This document shows, piece after piece, positions 12,601 through 23,655 of a stretch of DNA of 64,000 nt (the stretch's first letter is position 1; every line of letters starts with the position of its first letter). The notes below the pieces were generated by a model. That model saw only the letters and a list, made by a program, of their open reading frames with translations. It did no database searches and was not told where the DNA came from. The DNA is taken from NCBI GenBank assembly GCA_963576765.1, contig OY755206.1:26005679-26069678 (forward strand), in the 5' to 3' direction. Source of the stretch: Draba incana (Eukaryota; Streptophyta; Magnoliopsida; Brassicales; Brassicaceae). The position numbers and the translations under genes are program-made.

Positions 12601-14215
12601 CATTGGTTTTCCCAGCACCAGTTGGAGCACAAAGAAGAATGTTATCTGCCTTAAACAATGCAGTTTCGTACACCTTGCTCTGAACCCTGTTCAGCTGTTG
12701 CATTCCCTTAAAAGCAGGTTGAGCCCAACCCGGCAGCTCGGTGATCTTCACAAGCTTCTCATTGACATCCACCTTTTTAGAAACCCATGGAACATGAACT
12801 TCATCATATCCCTTGCCATGACTTCTGTAAGAGCCAGGGGGAAGGTCACACTTCTTATTTGCCATCAGGAGGCCACCTTGCTCAAAAGCCAAGCTCTCCA
12901 AGTCCAGCATCTGGCGTTGACCCTTCAACCAACCACTCTCTAGATCTCTATCAGAGACATCTCTCCTGCCTCTGCTTTCATCTCCACCAGTTTCGTCCTT
13001 CAAACGACGGGCTTCTTCATTGATACTTTTCTGCAGATTCTCCTCCCTCTCTTTTGCTGTTGCTCTTGTTGCATGCAACTGCTCCACAATTGCAGCCAAC
13101 TCTGGGCCCAACCCCCTCATCTCCTCTTCAATTCGATTCCTCTCTTCCTGGTCTTCTGCCCTAGTCAAACGAGTGCACCACACAACTTTAAGACGGTTCC
13201 GCAGCAGAAATTTAACAAGGCTAAACTTTTCAAACTGCAGGTGCACAAGCAACTTGTTCTCAGCATCCCTATCATCCCCTTCAGAAAGTATCTTAAGCAG
13301 CTCTTCTGCAAGTACTTGGCACTGTTGTGGATCAATCTGTTGTTCATGAGCTTGAGATATCTTTCTCTGGAGCCAATAGGCATCAATATCCTGTACGTTC
13401 AGACTTGTGCCCTCATTTGCGTCCCCTGAGTCCTCGTCATTTATCCCAGCACCCACCTGCATACCTCCATTTCTCTGTGGTTCTTCATCATCGTCGTCAT
13501 CTTCCTCCTGGACCATATCAGGATCACTATCCTCATCATCTTCTTCATTCTCCTCAAATTCAACAGCCACACCGACATCATCATCAAGCCCTTCATCCTC
13601 ATTTCCCTTATTACCACGGGAATCACTAACCTCTTGAAAGTCTGTAATCAATTTTCCAATGGAAACAAGCTGATCGAAAATCTGATTATGATTTTCAGCA
13701 GTACCCAGCAACTTCTCAATCTCTACCTTCTTTTCAGGGTTTCTAACGGTTTCGTTCTTGAGCACAGCTAAAATCTCATCTGCAGCACCACTAACAACAT
13801 TCAAAGGTAGCCCACCCAACTGCTGCTGAATGAGACTAAGCATGGCCTCATAAGCAGCCCTTGTCTCTTTCGTCTTTGGCTGATAAACCACATCATCCGT
13901 ATCCGTTAACACACTCTCTTCCCTCAGACGACGCCTCTTGCTCTGCCTAACAGAAATCGTATCATCCGCCGCAACATCGCGTTCCTTCTTCTTAGACTTT
14001 TTAAGCTTATCCTCCAACTCTTGAGGCCTTCCCTTAGCTACACGGTCTCCAAATGACTTAGGATCTATTTTCCCCCACAAAGTTTCCGGTTCACCGGTAG
14101 GTTCGTGTGTATCTCGAGGACGATTATCAGTGGTTAACACCAGACTAGAATTAGCTCTGTACTCATACTGCTTGAACCTGGCATGTGCTTCCGCACCGCC
14201 TCCCAAATTCGCCAT
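6647..14215 (-). CDS. BRR2A: DExH-box ATP-dependent RNA helicase BRR2 (U5 snRNP 200-kDa helicase)
   Basis: BRR2 is a nuclear U5 snRNP helicase that unwinds U4/U6 during spliceosome activation. Three coding exons join in phase: 14215-11267 (983 codons), 10318-9929 (130 codons) and 9832-6647, giving 2174 aa. The start is the ATG in a MANLGGGAEAHARF context. An N-terminal plug/PWI-like part has an acidic tract (about 205-250). The first helicase cassette has APTGAGKT (about 530-537) and DEIH (about 642-645), followed by a Sec63-type region. The second cassette has APTGSGKT (about 1376-1383) and DELH (about 1482-1485), then a second Sec63 unit ending in HIEE. Motif III of the second cassette reads ALSTSLA rather than the first cassette's GLSATLP. 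That fits the known catalytically silent C-terminal cassette, which binds Prp8. Length and sequence match A. thaliana AT1G20960 (BRR2A/EMB1507) from memory. Frames are unbroken. Confidence 0.96.
10319..11266 (-). other. large first coding intron of BRR2 with internal duplications
   Basis: The intron runs from CTG|GTACGT at 11267/11266 to TTCGCAG|ATACAT at 10319/10318. Inside it, a phrase containing aaagctactgatgctag occurs twice (about 10540-10556 and 10668-10684). A longer imperfect pair (caatgatat...caaatgcaaact... / caatgatat...cagatgcaaactt...) sits at about 10394-10440 and 11080-11127. No foreign gene is visible in it. Confidence 0.75.
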
Positions 14216-14231
14216 TTCTCAATCCGAAACC

Positions 14232-14409
14232 CTAAAATCAAAATCACAACACGATATTAATCTCAAAATCTTCCAAACTAATCACAAAACAAGATCTAAT
14301 CACTGAAATGACCACCGAAAGAGAAACGAACAAAGAAACTTCGAAAACGAAGATGATAAACCCTAATGAACCCCCAAAATCGAGTATAGGGAAAGAGAAA
14401 GAGACTTAC
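14232..14409 (-). other. predicted 5' UTR intron of BRR2
   Basis: On the minus strand a good donor (C|GTAAGTC) begins at 14409. An acceptor with a T-rich tract (GATTTTAG|G) ends at 14232, 16 nt before the start codon. 5' UTR introns are common in plant housekeeping genes. The prediction is from splice signals only. Confidence 0.55.
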
Positions 14410-14579
14410 GGAAACAGCTACGAAATCTCTTCGACCAGTAGTAGAAACCTTCACGCAGATTCAAGATTCTCTTTCGTTTTCACGTCGTCTTTCTCTTCGA
14501 GAGATCGATCTGTAACAACACTCTTCGCTACTAGACTGCGTATGCTTTGCTAATGAGCGAGCAAACCGCCTTAAGGTTT

Positions 14580-15947
14580 AGAAGAGGTGACGAACCTTAT
14601 TATACCGATGGCTACGATAATGGAAAAACGACGTCGTTATTATTTCAATTAATTGGGCTTGTAAATAAAGCAATTTAGATTTTGCGTCCTTTTACTATTG
14701 AGCTGGGCCAAAACTTTATGGGTTTTTTGGTTCAGTGAGAAAAACAAATTAGAGGCGGTGTATTCAATATATTTTAAAAGATTTGAATTTTATTAGTACG
14801 TTTTTATATAATTTTAGATAGATTAAGAAAGTTGTTGCGATGCTAAGATTTGAACTTTTTAATTGACTAAGAAATTTCACTAAATCCAATATTTAAAAAA
14901 GTTCAGTAACAATACATTTTAAAGTATATTTTTAAATCACTAGTTAAATAACATTGGATTCTAAAAGATCTTTTATTTGTGTTCTAATACATATGTGATT
15001 TTTCATTTTAATACCAATTACCAAGTTACCATCCATTCCAAATTCTAATTTGAATACATCCACTAAGTGTTTTCATCTCTCTCTCCAGAGACTTGATTAT
15101 AAGAAAATAAATGGTCAAAATATTAGTAGTTCATGATAATAATAGCTGACAAATATAATGTGTGTGTAATAATGAAAAAGGAATTGGAAGACTTTAAATG
15201 GTGACAATGACATGGGGGCTGATTACTTTGAATGCAATCTTAGATTAGTAAAAAGGGCCACATGCAATATGAGACGAAGGTTCATGTGTGATCATGTGAA
15301 AACTGGGCAGACCCAAAAAAAATATTTATTTAATTATTTTGTCAAAATGGATCGATAGATCTCAGTGATAATATTGTTTTAAAACATGTAAGACGCTTAA
15401 TTCATGTTGTATTAAAAATATCAACCGCCTTGTGTTTTTAAGTTTTACTTCTTTGAGTTTTAGTTTGTCACTTAATAATATGCTAATGCTATTACAAATG
15501 TGAAATTATGTGTGAGATAGCGAGGTTAAATATTTCGTTTTCGGTTACTGATTATCAGTATCACACAAAACAAAAATTAAACAAAAAGGTCGGCTTGAAA
15601 AATATAATGAGCTTTATACAGAGAGTGGTCAGAAACAAACAAAATAGCGAATGTATAGAGACAACGAAAACGAGAGCAAAAATACAGAGACGCACTTATC
15701 ACACACATCACATATGTAAGCGTGTGAAAGTGTTGAGAAGTGGAAAATTAAAATGTCCCAAAAAGGCCAAATGTTGAAAATCCACGTAGCAATAGCATCA
15801 ATCATGTGAAGTAGTGTGTGGTGGTTCCATTATCTTTATAGTTTTGCCGGAGATATTTATGGCGAAATTGTTGTGCGAAATTGTTGTGCGAAATTCCAAG
15901 ATATTTATGGAGTATTAAAGATAATGGTAATGGGTTATGCGGCTTAC
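14580..15947. other. intergenic DNA upstream of BRR2
   Basis: AT-rich sequence with the BRR2 promoter at its left edge. A 15-bp unit (cgaaattgttgtg) is tandemly repeated at about 15862-15894. The 89-codon frame at 15508-15777 shows no family resemblance and is not called as a gene. Confidence 0.5.
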
Positions 15948-16567
15948 GAGCATCTCCAATGCCCTACCAAATCTTACAGCAAATCTCATTTTAATGCAAA
16001 ATATGCTTCAATGCCCACCAAATCCTACACCTAAAACTTTTTTATCTATAAAAAGTCCTTCATTTTATAAATTACTTTCAATTTGATTATATATTCGATA
16101 TATTTAATTATTATTCCAAAATTTATAGAAATATTTTGTTGTTGTGGGTACTTAAAATTTAAGTTATAAATTATAAAAATTTAACATAAAATATAATGAC
16201 ATTGATTGATAATCATTTTCAAACAAACATAAAGTACCAAAATTAAAGATAAAAAACATCAAATAAAATTAAAATAAGCAAAATAATTATTATGGAATTA
16301 ATAACTTAATAAGTCGGTAAATCGCTTTTAGTTAATATTTTGAACTTTTTGAAAATTTTAGTAAAAATAAAATAGTTAGGATCAATTTGCAAAGTTTAAA
16401 AATATAGTGTACAATTAACAATTAACAAAGAAGTTAAAAAAAAGAATATACATGGAATATTCTTTTTTGGTGTAAAAAATGGTGTAATGCATTGGAGTAA
16501 AACCTAACACCATTTTGGTGTTATACCATTTTAGTGTAAAATTTGGTGTAATGCATTGGAGATGCTC
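15948..16567. mobile_element. MITE with GAGCATCTCCAATG terminal inverted repeats
   Basis: The left end starts GAGCATCTCCAATGC and the right end reads GCATTGGAGATGCTC, a perfect 15-bp inverted repeat. The 620-bp interior is AT-rich and non-coding. It has several copies of a phrase like ggtgtaatgcattgga and ttggtgttataccattttagtgtaa near the right end. No clear target-site duplication was seen, so the superfamily is uncertain. A related sequence lies at about 62930-63690. Confidence 0.65.
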
Positions 16568-17291
16568 AACTATGCTGGTTTTTCACTAGCCAAATGCTGA
16601 TTATCTTTTACGACCAATATTACAAAATAACCATTGATGTGAATGTTTACACTGCTAATTATGTTTATTTATGACGATCAGAATTTTTTCTTTAATCTGC
16701 TAGTTTTTTTTTGGTTGTCAAAAATTAACGACAAAATCCATTTCAATTAGCTTAGCACAATATATGTTCATATAGTGAGACAACAATTATGTTGGTATAT
16801 GGTAATTGTTGTATACGTTTTTTATATAACAAGTTGATTTGGAAGTCTATCATCCGAATAATTTTTTAGGGTTAATATAATCGTCCAACAGTTTATTTAC
16901 TATTTTTTATAAGAGTTAATGCAAGTGTTTCTGGTAAAAGATTTAAACTGTTTATTACTAGATCATCATTATTTGTTTGTGTATGTGCATATTTTTCCAT
17001 ATTGAAAACCAAATCTCTTTGCAAAATTATACTTTGTGACAAAAATAAAACCGTTAGTCGAATTGAAAATGTCAAAACATATATGAATCGCAACGTGACA
17101 TGCCACCAACCTAAAACCCACCTTCACCGCTTCGCGCATGGACCTTAATAAAGATATAGAATTCTCAAAAGAAAATCAAAACCAAACAACGTGAGGAGGC
17201 AACAAAATTGAGTTTCCTCTATTTAGTAATCTATCCAAATTTAAAAGCTTGCTACTAGATCTCTAAGAAATATACATTAAGATGATAGTAC
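16568..17291. other. intergenic AT-rich DNA
   Basis: No convincing gene was found. The open frame at 16893-17093 on the minus strand has no recognisable family and lies in low-complexity sequence. Confidence 0.5.
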
Positions 17292-17296
17292 TAACC

Positions 17297-17800
17297 TGTT
17301 AAAGAATGTTTTAGCTCTTAGACGTTTTTATCTTGTGTTTTGACTAAGTGTAGAAGTATTTATGAATGATTTAGAGGGACTCGGTTTGATCTGATTAATT
17401 CCGGTTTGTGGAATTAGATTAGATTATTAGAGTTCCGGTTCCATTGCCGGTTTAATCTCTCTGTTTGTTGTTATAAGGAGAATTGAGTTGTTAGGTTGAG
17501 GTAACAGATCTATTATCACAAGATCGTTTCCTTCCTTGAGCTTATCGGATCGTGAGAGCTCAATCTCTTATCATAGTGAATTGCTGGTTTGAGCCGGCTC
17601 CAGAGCAGTATTTTTACACCACATCGGTGGCGAAGCTCTGGGTCAACATTCGTGTGTGTTTGTACTTGCTTTCCTTTCTTAATTATGTGTTTGAGTGATT
17701 GCGATTGAGAGAAATCGAGAGATAAGCAAATCAGAGATATTATGAGCTCGTCAGAGTTCTAATTGAAGTTTGGGTCAACGAATTGATCGATTGATCAGAG
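17297..17800 (+). repeat. 5' LTR of the Copia element
   Basis: About 504 bp, aligning along its length with the 3' LTR. The last 14 bp present in the 3' copy (tataatcctcaaca) are missing or rearranged here, so the exact right end is uncertain. An alternative end is the ttcaaca near 17825. Confidence 0.8.
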
Positions 17801-17812
17801 TGGTAGCAGATC
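17801..17812 (+). other. candidate primer-binding site of the Copia element
   Basis: tggtagcagatc follows the 5' LTR. It resembles TGGTATCAGAGC, the usual plant site complementary to initiator methionine tRNA, with mismatches. Confidence 0.5.
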
Positions 17813-17832
17813 TTCGGTTCAACATCGTGGCG

Positions 17833-18524
17833 ATGTCGAACCTTAGGGTCGAGGTGGAGCGGTTCGATGGTTCCGGTGATTTCCAGATTTGGAAGATTCA
17901 CATGATGGCGAATTTTGGAATTCTTGGTTTGAAGAACATATCTACGGATGAGAAGTTGTTAATGGAAGTTCTGTAGAAGAAACTGGTGGTTGAGTCTACA
18001 CCTACTAGTGAATCTGGTCCAATGGAGTCATCTTCTCCAGTGGCTAAACCAGGTATAAAGATGATACCAGATGATAAGGCAAAAAGTCTAATAATCTTGC
18101 ATATTAGCGATAATGTCTTGCGAAAGGTACAACACTGTGAAACTGCAGGTGCTATGTGGAGTCTTCTTGATCGATTGTATATGGCAACAACAGTGCCTAA
18201 TCGTATCTATATGCAGCTCAAGTTTTACACCTTTAAGACAGATGAATCTAAATTAGTGGATGTAATTGTTGATGAGTTCTTGAAGATAGTAGGGGAACTT
18301 CATAGCTTACATGTTAGTGTTTCTGAGGAGGTTCAAGCAATACTCTTTCTGAGTTCATTGCCTACTAGCTTTGATCAGCTTAAGCATAATTTGAAGTATG
18401 AGAGAGATTCTTTGACACTATAAGAGGTAATATCATCTGCTAAATCAAGAGAAAGAAAGTTAGCAGAGAAACAAGTTGAAAGGGGTCAAAGATCAGTGTT
18501 GTACACTAAGGAAAGAGGAAGGTA
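17833..18524 (+). pseudogene. Copia gag remnant
   Basis: The frame starts MSNLRVEVERFDGSGDFQIW, the typical Copia gag opening (FDG..F..W). It continues through a UBN2-type region with the phrases LHISDNVLRKVQ and AMWSLLDRLYM. A TAG stop interrupts it at 17974-17976 and a TAA at 18421-18423, with the same frame open on both sides of each. It would encode the capsid protein but cannot be translated whole. It is cut at the right by the MITE insertion. Confidence 0.85.
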
Positions 18525-18790
18525 AATTTTGATTCCAATTCTATTAAATTCTTTCTAAATGACATTATTTTGAAAGAAATTATAAAATTGAATAACACTA
18601 ACATTTAATGGAATTGGAAAATCAGTCAATTGAATAACACTATAATTTCATAGAATTTGTAAGAATGACTACAAATACACAATCCAATAACACATGAATT
18701 TAAAAGAATTCATAGAATGCCTAATTGAATAACATTAGAATTCTATGGAATTTTATCATTTTTCAAATTCTCTAATTCAATACCACCCCC
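18525..18790 (-). mobile_element. MITE inserted in the Copia element
   Basis: AT-rich 266-bp non-coding DNA separates gag from the integrase region. Its right end, ccaccccc followed by tta, is the inverse of the GGGGGTGTTATTGG terminus at 5743, and phrases such as attgaataacact recur inside. The left terminus is not clear. It probably belongs to the Tourist/Harbinger MITE class (TTA/TAA target). Confidence 0.5.
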
Positions 18791-18796
18791 TTAAAG

Positions 18797-20077
18797 TTCT
18801 GAAGAATGTCACGTATGTTCAAAACCTGAGAAGGAACTTGATATCTACACCTACTTTGGATAAATTGGGTTTTACATTCTGGTGGAAATGGTAAAAAAGA
18901 ATTTTACAAGAATGGGAAGTAAGCATTGCATGGTACTATGCATAGTAATCTTTATGTGCTGTGATGGTGAAACTGTTACTGATGAAGTGTGTCAGGTATA
19001 AGCTAGTAAGTGTCAAGCTCCTATGTGGCATAGTCGCCTAGGACATATGAGGTACAAGAACTTGCAGATATTAGTTAAAGAAGGTATTCTGAAGAAGAAG
19101 GAGATTGGTAAAGAGTTCTTTTATGAACATTTTGTTCTTAAGCTGGTAAGCATGAGTCAACTCATGTATTGGAATATGCTCACAGTGATCTATGGGGATC
19201 TCCTAATGTGGAAGCTTAAATGTCTGGATGTCATTACTCTTTGTCCATCATAGATGATTACTCACGTAAAGTATGGATGTACTTCTTGAGATCCAAGGAT
19301 GAAACCTTTTGTAAGTTTAATGAGTTGCAGACATTTGTTGAGAACAAAACATATAGGAAGGTTAAATGTTTGAGAACAAATAATGGCCTTGAGTTTTGTA
19401 ATAGGGCATTTGATGATCATTGTAAGTCTCATGAAATTGAGAGACATCGCACATGTACCTACACACCACAACAAAATGGTGTTGCAGAAAGGATGAATAG
19501 AATAGTGATGGAGAAAGTGAGATGCCTGCTAAGTGAGTCTGGATTGAGTGAAAGGTTTTGGGTTGAAGCTGATGAGGTTTCAGTCTACTTGATCAACAAA
19601 TCTTCATCTTCTGCTATTGGATTCAAGACACTTAAAGAGAAGTGGCTGGACAAGAAGCTATGATACAAACATTTGAAGAAATTTGGATATGTTGCGTATG
19701 TTTATACTGATCAAGGGAAGTTGAAGCCTGGAGCTTTAAAGGGAATATTCATTGGTTACCCTCCAATTACCAAAGGATACAAAGTGTGTTTGATAGATGA
19801 AAACAAGTGTGTTGTGAGTCGTCATGTTATGTTTCATGAAAATATGGTCTACAAAGACTTAAATTTGGATAAAAAGGTTGCTACTGAGGTAGTTGGTACT
19901 AAAGGAGATAGTAAAAAGCATGTGAAGATTGTTACAGAGTTGAAACTGACAACTAAAGTAAAGAAATTAGCTAGTTCAGTTAAGGAAGTAACAGTGGAGA
20001 AAATATTTGAAGGAGATATAGGAAGTTCATCTCAAGGTAGAATTCCTACACATGGTAATATTGAAACTGAAGATGAA
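18797..20077 (+). pseudogene. Copia GAG-pre-integrase and integrase remnant
   Basis: The region reads VLKNVTYVQNLRRNLIST, then a mutated HSRLGHM zinc-binding segment (19023 on). The integrase follows (19220-19663) with IDDYSRKVWMYFL, CLRTNNGLEF and QQNGVAERMNR. The usual LRTDNG is LRTNNG here, so the second catalytic Asp is lost. A stop at 19661-19663 and a frameshift precede the C-terminal part (19673 on; KKFGYVAYVYTDQGKLKPG). The right end is broken by the hAT insertion. Confidence 0.88.
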
Positions 20078-20085
20078 CCAGTAAG

Positions 20086-20944
20086 TAGGGGTGGGCAAAT
20101 TAACCGAACCGATCCGAACCAACCGAATCCAAACCGAATCAAAGTAAATATACAAACCATTGGTTGGATTTCTTCTTAAACCGAACCGATAAACCAATGT
20201 GCTTTTTCATTTAATTAATTAATTAATTATATATAATATTATAGATGTGTTCCTAAAATCTAGATCCACTACTAAGTACTAACCATTAGATCGTAAGTTT
20301 ATTTTTCCTAATAAAACTTAACTTTTTAACCTAAGTTATAAAGACTATCTTCTAAAGAGGTAATGGTCTTTTCTAATCATGTTAATTTTGTGTTGTTGTT
20401 GGTTTAATAAATTGTCTTTATTTGTGTTCTTTTCTCTGTTTTAGTCTCATTAGTAGAAAAATATTTAAGATTTATTTCATGCAAAACTTATACGCAAGCT
20501 ATTTGACTTATTGCATGTTTTTCGTAACAAAAGTTGTGAGAAAGAAGATAGCATTATTGGAATGGAGTTTACTGCTATCTTGAAGTATATTTATCCTTAC
20601 CTACTAAATTATCCTTACCTATAAATTTTAATTAATCATTGAGTTTTATTTCTTAGTTTTTGCATTGTTTACGTTTAGGTGTTTAGTTTAAACTGAATTA
20701 AAGTATTTTTATTTCAAGCATTTGGTTTTATTTTATTGAAGTATTTATTTTTAAACAAACTAAAATAAAACCGATCTTAAACCAAACCGAATTAAAACCA
20801 AACCGAACTAAACCAAACCAAACCGAACCAAACCATACTTATTTCGGTTTAAGTTTGACTCATAATTTACTAAAACCGTAAAAACCGAACCGAACCGAAC
20901 CGAACCCGAAACGAAATCGAAAAAAACTGAAACACCCACCCCTA
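20086..20944. mobile_element. non-autonomous hAT-type element nested in Copia
   Basis: The termini are TAGGGGTGGGCAAA on the left and CACCCACCCCTA on the right (inverse), with the 8-bp direct duplication ccagtaag at 20078-20085 and 20945-20952. An 8-bp duplication plus TAGGG-type termini is typical of hAT elements. The 859-bp interior is non-coding. Arrays of ccgaacc/aaaccgaa lie at both ends (20100-20180 and 20770-20925), the usual place for transposase-binding subterminal repeats. Confidence 0.88.
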
Positions 20945-20952
20945 CCAGTAAG

Positions 20953-22709
20953 TCCACTTTAAGGTGGAGCTGGTTCTGATCTTGTTGATTTGAGTGAAGG
21001 AAATACAGAAGAAGATCAGATATGCCTTAAATCAATAATTGGTGGTAGGCAGAGTTTGGCTAATTTCCAGTTAGCAAAAGATAGACCTAAGAGAAGAATA
21101 AAGAAGCCTATCATGTATCAAGATGAAAGTAGTTTTGCTTTTGCATTATTAATGGAAAATGTGCATACTGAGGAGGGAATTGTAGCTTTTGCTCTTGCTG
21201 CAGCTGGAGTAGTAGAAGTTGATGAACCCCAGAGTTATGTTGAAGCCATGGAAAGTAAAAACTGGGAATTTGGAAAGGTGTCTGTTATGAAGAGAAAGAT
21301 TCTTTGGATAAGAATCGAACTTGGATTCTGGTTAAAAGACCAGAAGGTAGGCAGATCATTGAATTTAGATGGTTATTAAAGCTGAAGCCTGGAATTGAAG
21401 ACATTGAACCACCATGGTATAAAGCAAGGTTAGTGGCTCGTGGTTTCACTCAGAGGGAAGGAATAGACTATCAAGAAGTCTTTGCTCATGTGGGTAAACA
21501 TGTTTCAATTAAAACATTGTTATCAACTGTGGTTAACTTGAATATGGAGCTTGAGCAAATGGATGTTAAAACAACATTCTTGCATGGAGAATTGGTTAAA
21601 GGATTTTTATATGGATCAGATTGAAGGTTTTGAAGATGAGAAGCATCCTGATTATGTGTGTTTGCTCAAGAAGTCACTATATGGATTGAAATAGTCTCCT
21701 AGACAGTGGAATAATAAGTTTGATCAAGTGATGAAGCAACAAGGATTCAATAGGAGTGAACATGATTTTTGTGTGTACACAAGAGAAGTAATTGAAGGTA
21801 AATTCATTTACTTGTTGCTATATGTTGATGATATGTTGATAGCAGCTAAAAGTATCACAGAAGTCAAGGCATTAAAGAAGCAATTGAGTTCTGCATTTGA
21901 TATGAAAGACTTGGGTCCAGCTAGAAGAATTCTTGGCATAAACATAGTAAGAGATAGGGAAAAGGAGATTTTATACCTGTCTCAGTCAAAGTATCTAAAG
22001 AAAGTGATTAGAATGTTTAGAATGGAGAATGCTAAAGCACCTTTAACTCTTATTAGTGCTCATTTCAAGTTGTGTCAGGTTAAAGATGAAAGTGAGTGTG
22101 TTGATGTTGAGGTAACTCCTTACTCTTCTGCTGTAGGTAGTATAATGTATGTTATGGTAGGACCTAGGCCTGATCTAGCTTATGGAATTGGAATTGTGAG
22201 TAGATTCATGAGTAACCTTGGTCGTATTCATTGGGAAGTTGTTAAATGGTTACTTAGATACATTAAAGGGACTCTGGATTTAAAGATTGTGTTCACAAGA
22301 TCAGAAGAATTAAAAATTCTTGGATATTATGATAGTGATTTTCCTGCTGATAAAAGCAGATATATATCAGTACATTTTCACTGTTGGAGGAAATGTGGTA
22401 AGTTGGAAGTCTAGTTTGCAAGGAGTGATTGCTTTATCTACTACTGAGGCAGAGTATATAGCTTTAACTGAGGTGGTGAAAGAAGCTATTTGGTTAAAGG
22501 GATTGCTAGAAGATTTTGGTTTTAAGAAAGAGATAGCTAGTGCATGGTGTGATTCTCAGAGTGCTTTGTGTTTGGCTAAGAATAGTGTGTTTCATGAAAG
22601 GACAAAACACATGGCCACAAAGTTCAATTTCATCTGGGACATTGCTGCTGCTAAAGAAGTTGAAGTATTGAAAATTCATACTAGTAGAAATCCTGCAGAT
22701 GCTGACTAA
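20953..22709 (+). pseudogene. Copia reverse transcriptase and RNase H remnant
   Basis: The RT region has KARLVARGFTQREGIDY, MDVKTTFLHGEL and the active-site LLLYVDDMLIA (about 21808-21840). A TAG at about 21692-21694 (SLYGLK*SPRQW), a frameshift near 21600 and another near 22360 break it. RNase H follows with SLQGVIALSTTEAEYIAL, WCDSQSALCLAKN and HERTKHM, ending RNPADAD at 22709. The essential YVDD is intact but no full polyprotein can be made. Confidence 0.9.
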
Positions 22710-22797
22710 AGTTGTGTCAATAAGAAAATTCAATGTTGCATTGGAGTTGCTTAAAGTTCTCAGGAATTGAAGAAGCCGAAAGGCTTGTGTGCTGTCT

Positions 22798-22813
22798 AAA
22801 ACAAGGTGGGGAA
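22798..22813 (+). other. polypurine tract of the Copia element
   Basis: aaaacaaggtggggaa lies immediately upstream of the 3' LTR, where plus-strand DNA synthesis is primed in LTR retrotransposons. Confidence 0.7.
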
Positions 22814-23650
22814 TGTTGAAGAGTGTTTTAGCTCTTAGACGTTTATCTTGTGTTTTGACTAAGTGTAAAAGTGTCTCTGAGTGATTTAGAGGGACTCGGT
22901 CTGATCTAATTAATTTCGGTTTGTGGAATCAGATTAGATTATTAGAGTTTTGGTTCCGTTGTCGGTTCAATCTCTCCGTTTGTTGTTATAAGGAGAATTG
23001 AGTTGTTAGGCTGTGGTAACGAATCTATTATCATGAGATCGTCTTCTTCCTTGAGCTTCTCGGATCTTGAGAGCTCAATCTCTTATCATAGTGGATTGCT
23101 GGTTTGAGCCGGCTCCAGAGCAATAGTTTTACACCACATCGGTGGCGAAGCTTTGGGTGAACATTCGTGTGTGTTCTTACTTGCTTTCCTTATTTAGTTA
23201 TGTGTTTGAGTGGTTGCGAGTGAGAGCACTCTCGGCCCGATAGGTTAAAGGTCCGTGGGCAAAAAATTTGTTTTGGCCTTTTTATAAATTAATATTTAAA
23301 AACATTATTTGGGCTGTTTTCTGAGAAAATGCCTATGTACATATAAAAATAGTATTTATTTGAGCAAACAATATAATAATAGGCCTTAATTACACAAAAA
23401 AAAATGGATTCTTTGTATATAAAAAAAAAAAAATTAAATGGTTATGGGCTTTAAGCCGTCGCACCTATGCCCACCCTACTTGAATCATGATTGAATGAAA
23501 AAATCTTGGTAATGGACCTAGAGGCGTCGCACCTATGTTTGAGCCGGGGTTGAATGAGAGAAATCGAGAAATAAGCAAATCAAATATATTCTGAGCTCGT
23601 CGGAGTTGGGTCAACGAATCGATTGATTAATCGGAGTATAATCCTCAACA
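22814..23650 (+). repeat. 3' LTR of the Copia element, enlarged by an insertion
   Basis: It begins TGTTGAAGAGTG and ends CCTCAACA, and aligns with the 5' LTR in two blocks (22814-23226 and 23555-23650). The 328-bp block between has no counterpart in the 5' LTR. Confidence 0.85.
23227..23554. mobile_element. unclassified insertion within the 3' LTR
   Basis: A 328-bp non-coding segment is flanked by tgagag on both sides (23221-23226 and 23555-23560); the 5' LTR has that site once. It contains gcgtcgcacctatg-type phrases twice (about 23456-23470 and 23523-23536). No terminal inverted repeats or family were recognised. Confidence 0.6.
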
Positions 23651-23655
23651 TAACC

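Larger units (their letters stand above)
17297..23650 (+). mobile_element. degenerate Copia LTR retrotransposon
   Basis: The element begins TGTTAAAG and ends CTCAACA, and is flanked by the 5-bp duplication taacc (17292-17296 and 23651-23655). It has two related LTRs, gag, GAG-pre-integrase, integrase, reverse transcriptase and RNase H in the Copia order, and a purine tract just before the 3' LTR. Three secondary insertions interrupt it: a MITE (to 18790), a hAT element (20086-20944) and a 328-bp piece in the 3' LTR (23227-23554). Stops and frameshifts are present in all coding regions, and the LTRs have diverged by many substitutions. It is an old, inactive copy. Confidence 0.93.

Noticed and set aside
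12272..12943. 223-codon plus-strand open frame
   Set aside because: It lies opposite the conserved first helicase cassette of BRR2 and has no family resemblance; it is an antisense shadow.
13020..13349. Plus-strand frames within BRR2 exon 1
   Set aside because: Shadows of the coding strand with no independent evidence.
13407..13637. Serine-rich plus-strand frame
   Set aside because: Antisense of the acidic GAT/GAA repeats in the BRR2 N-terminus.
16893..17093. 66-codon minus-strand frame
   Set aside because: Low complexity, no family, no splice or promoter context.
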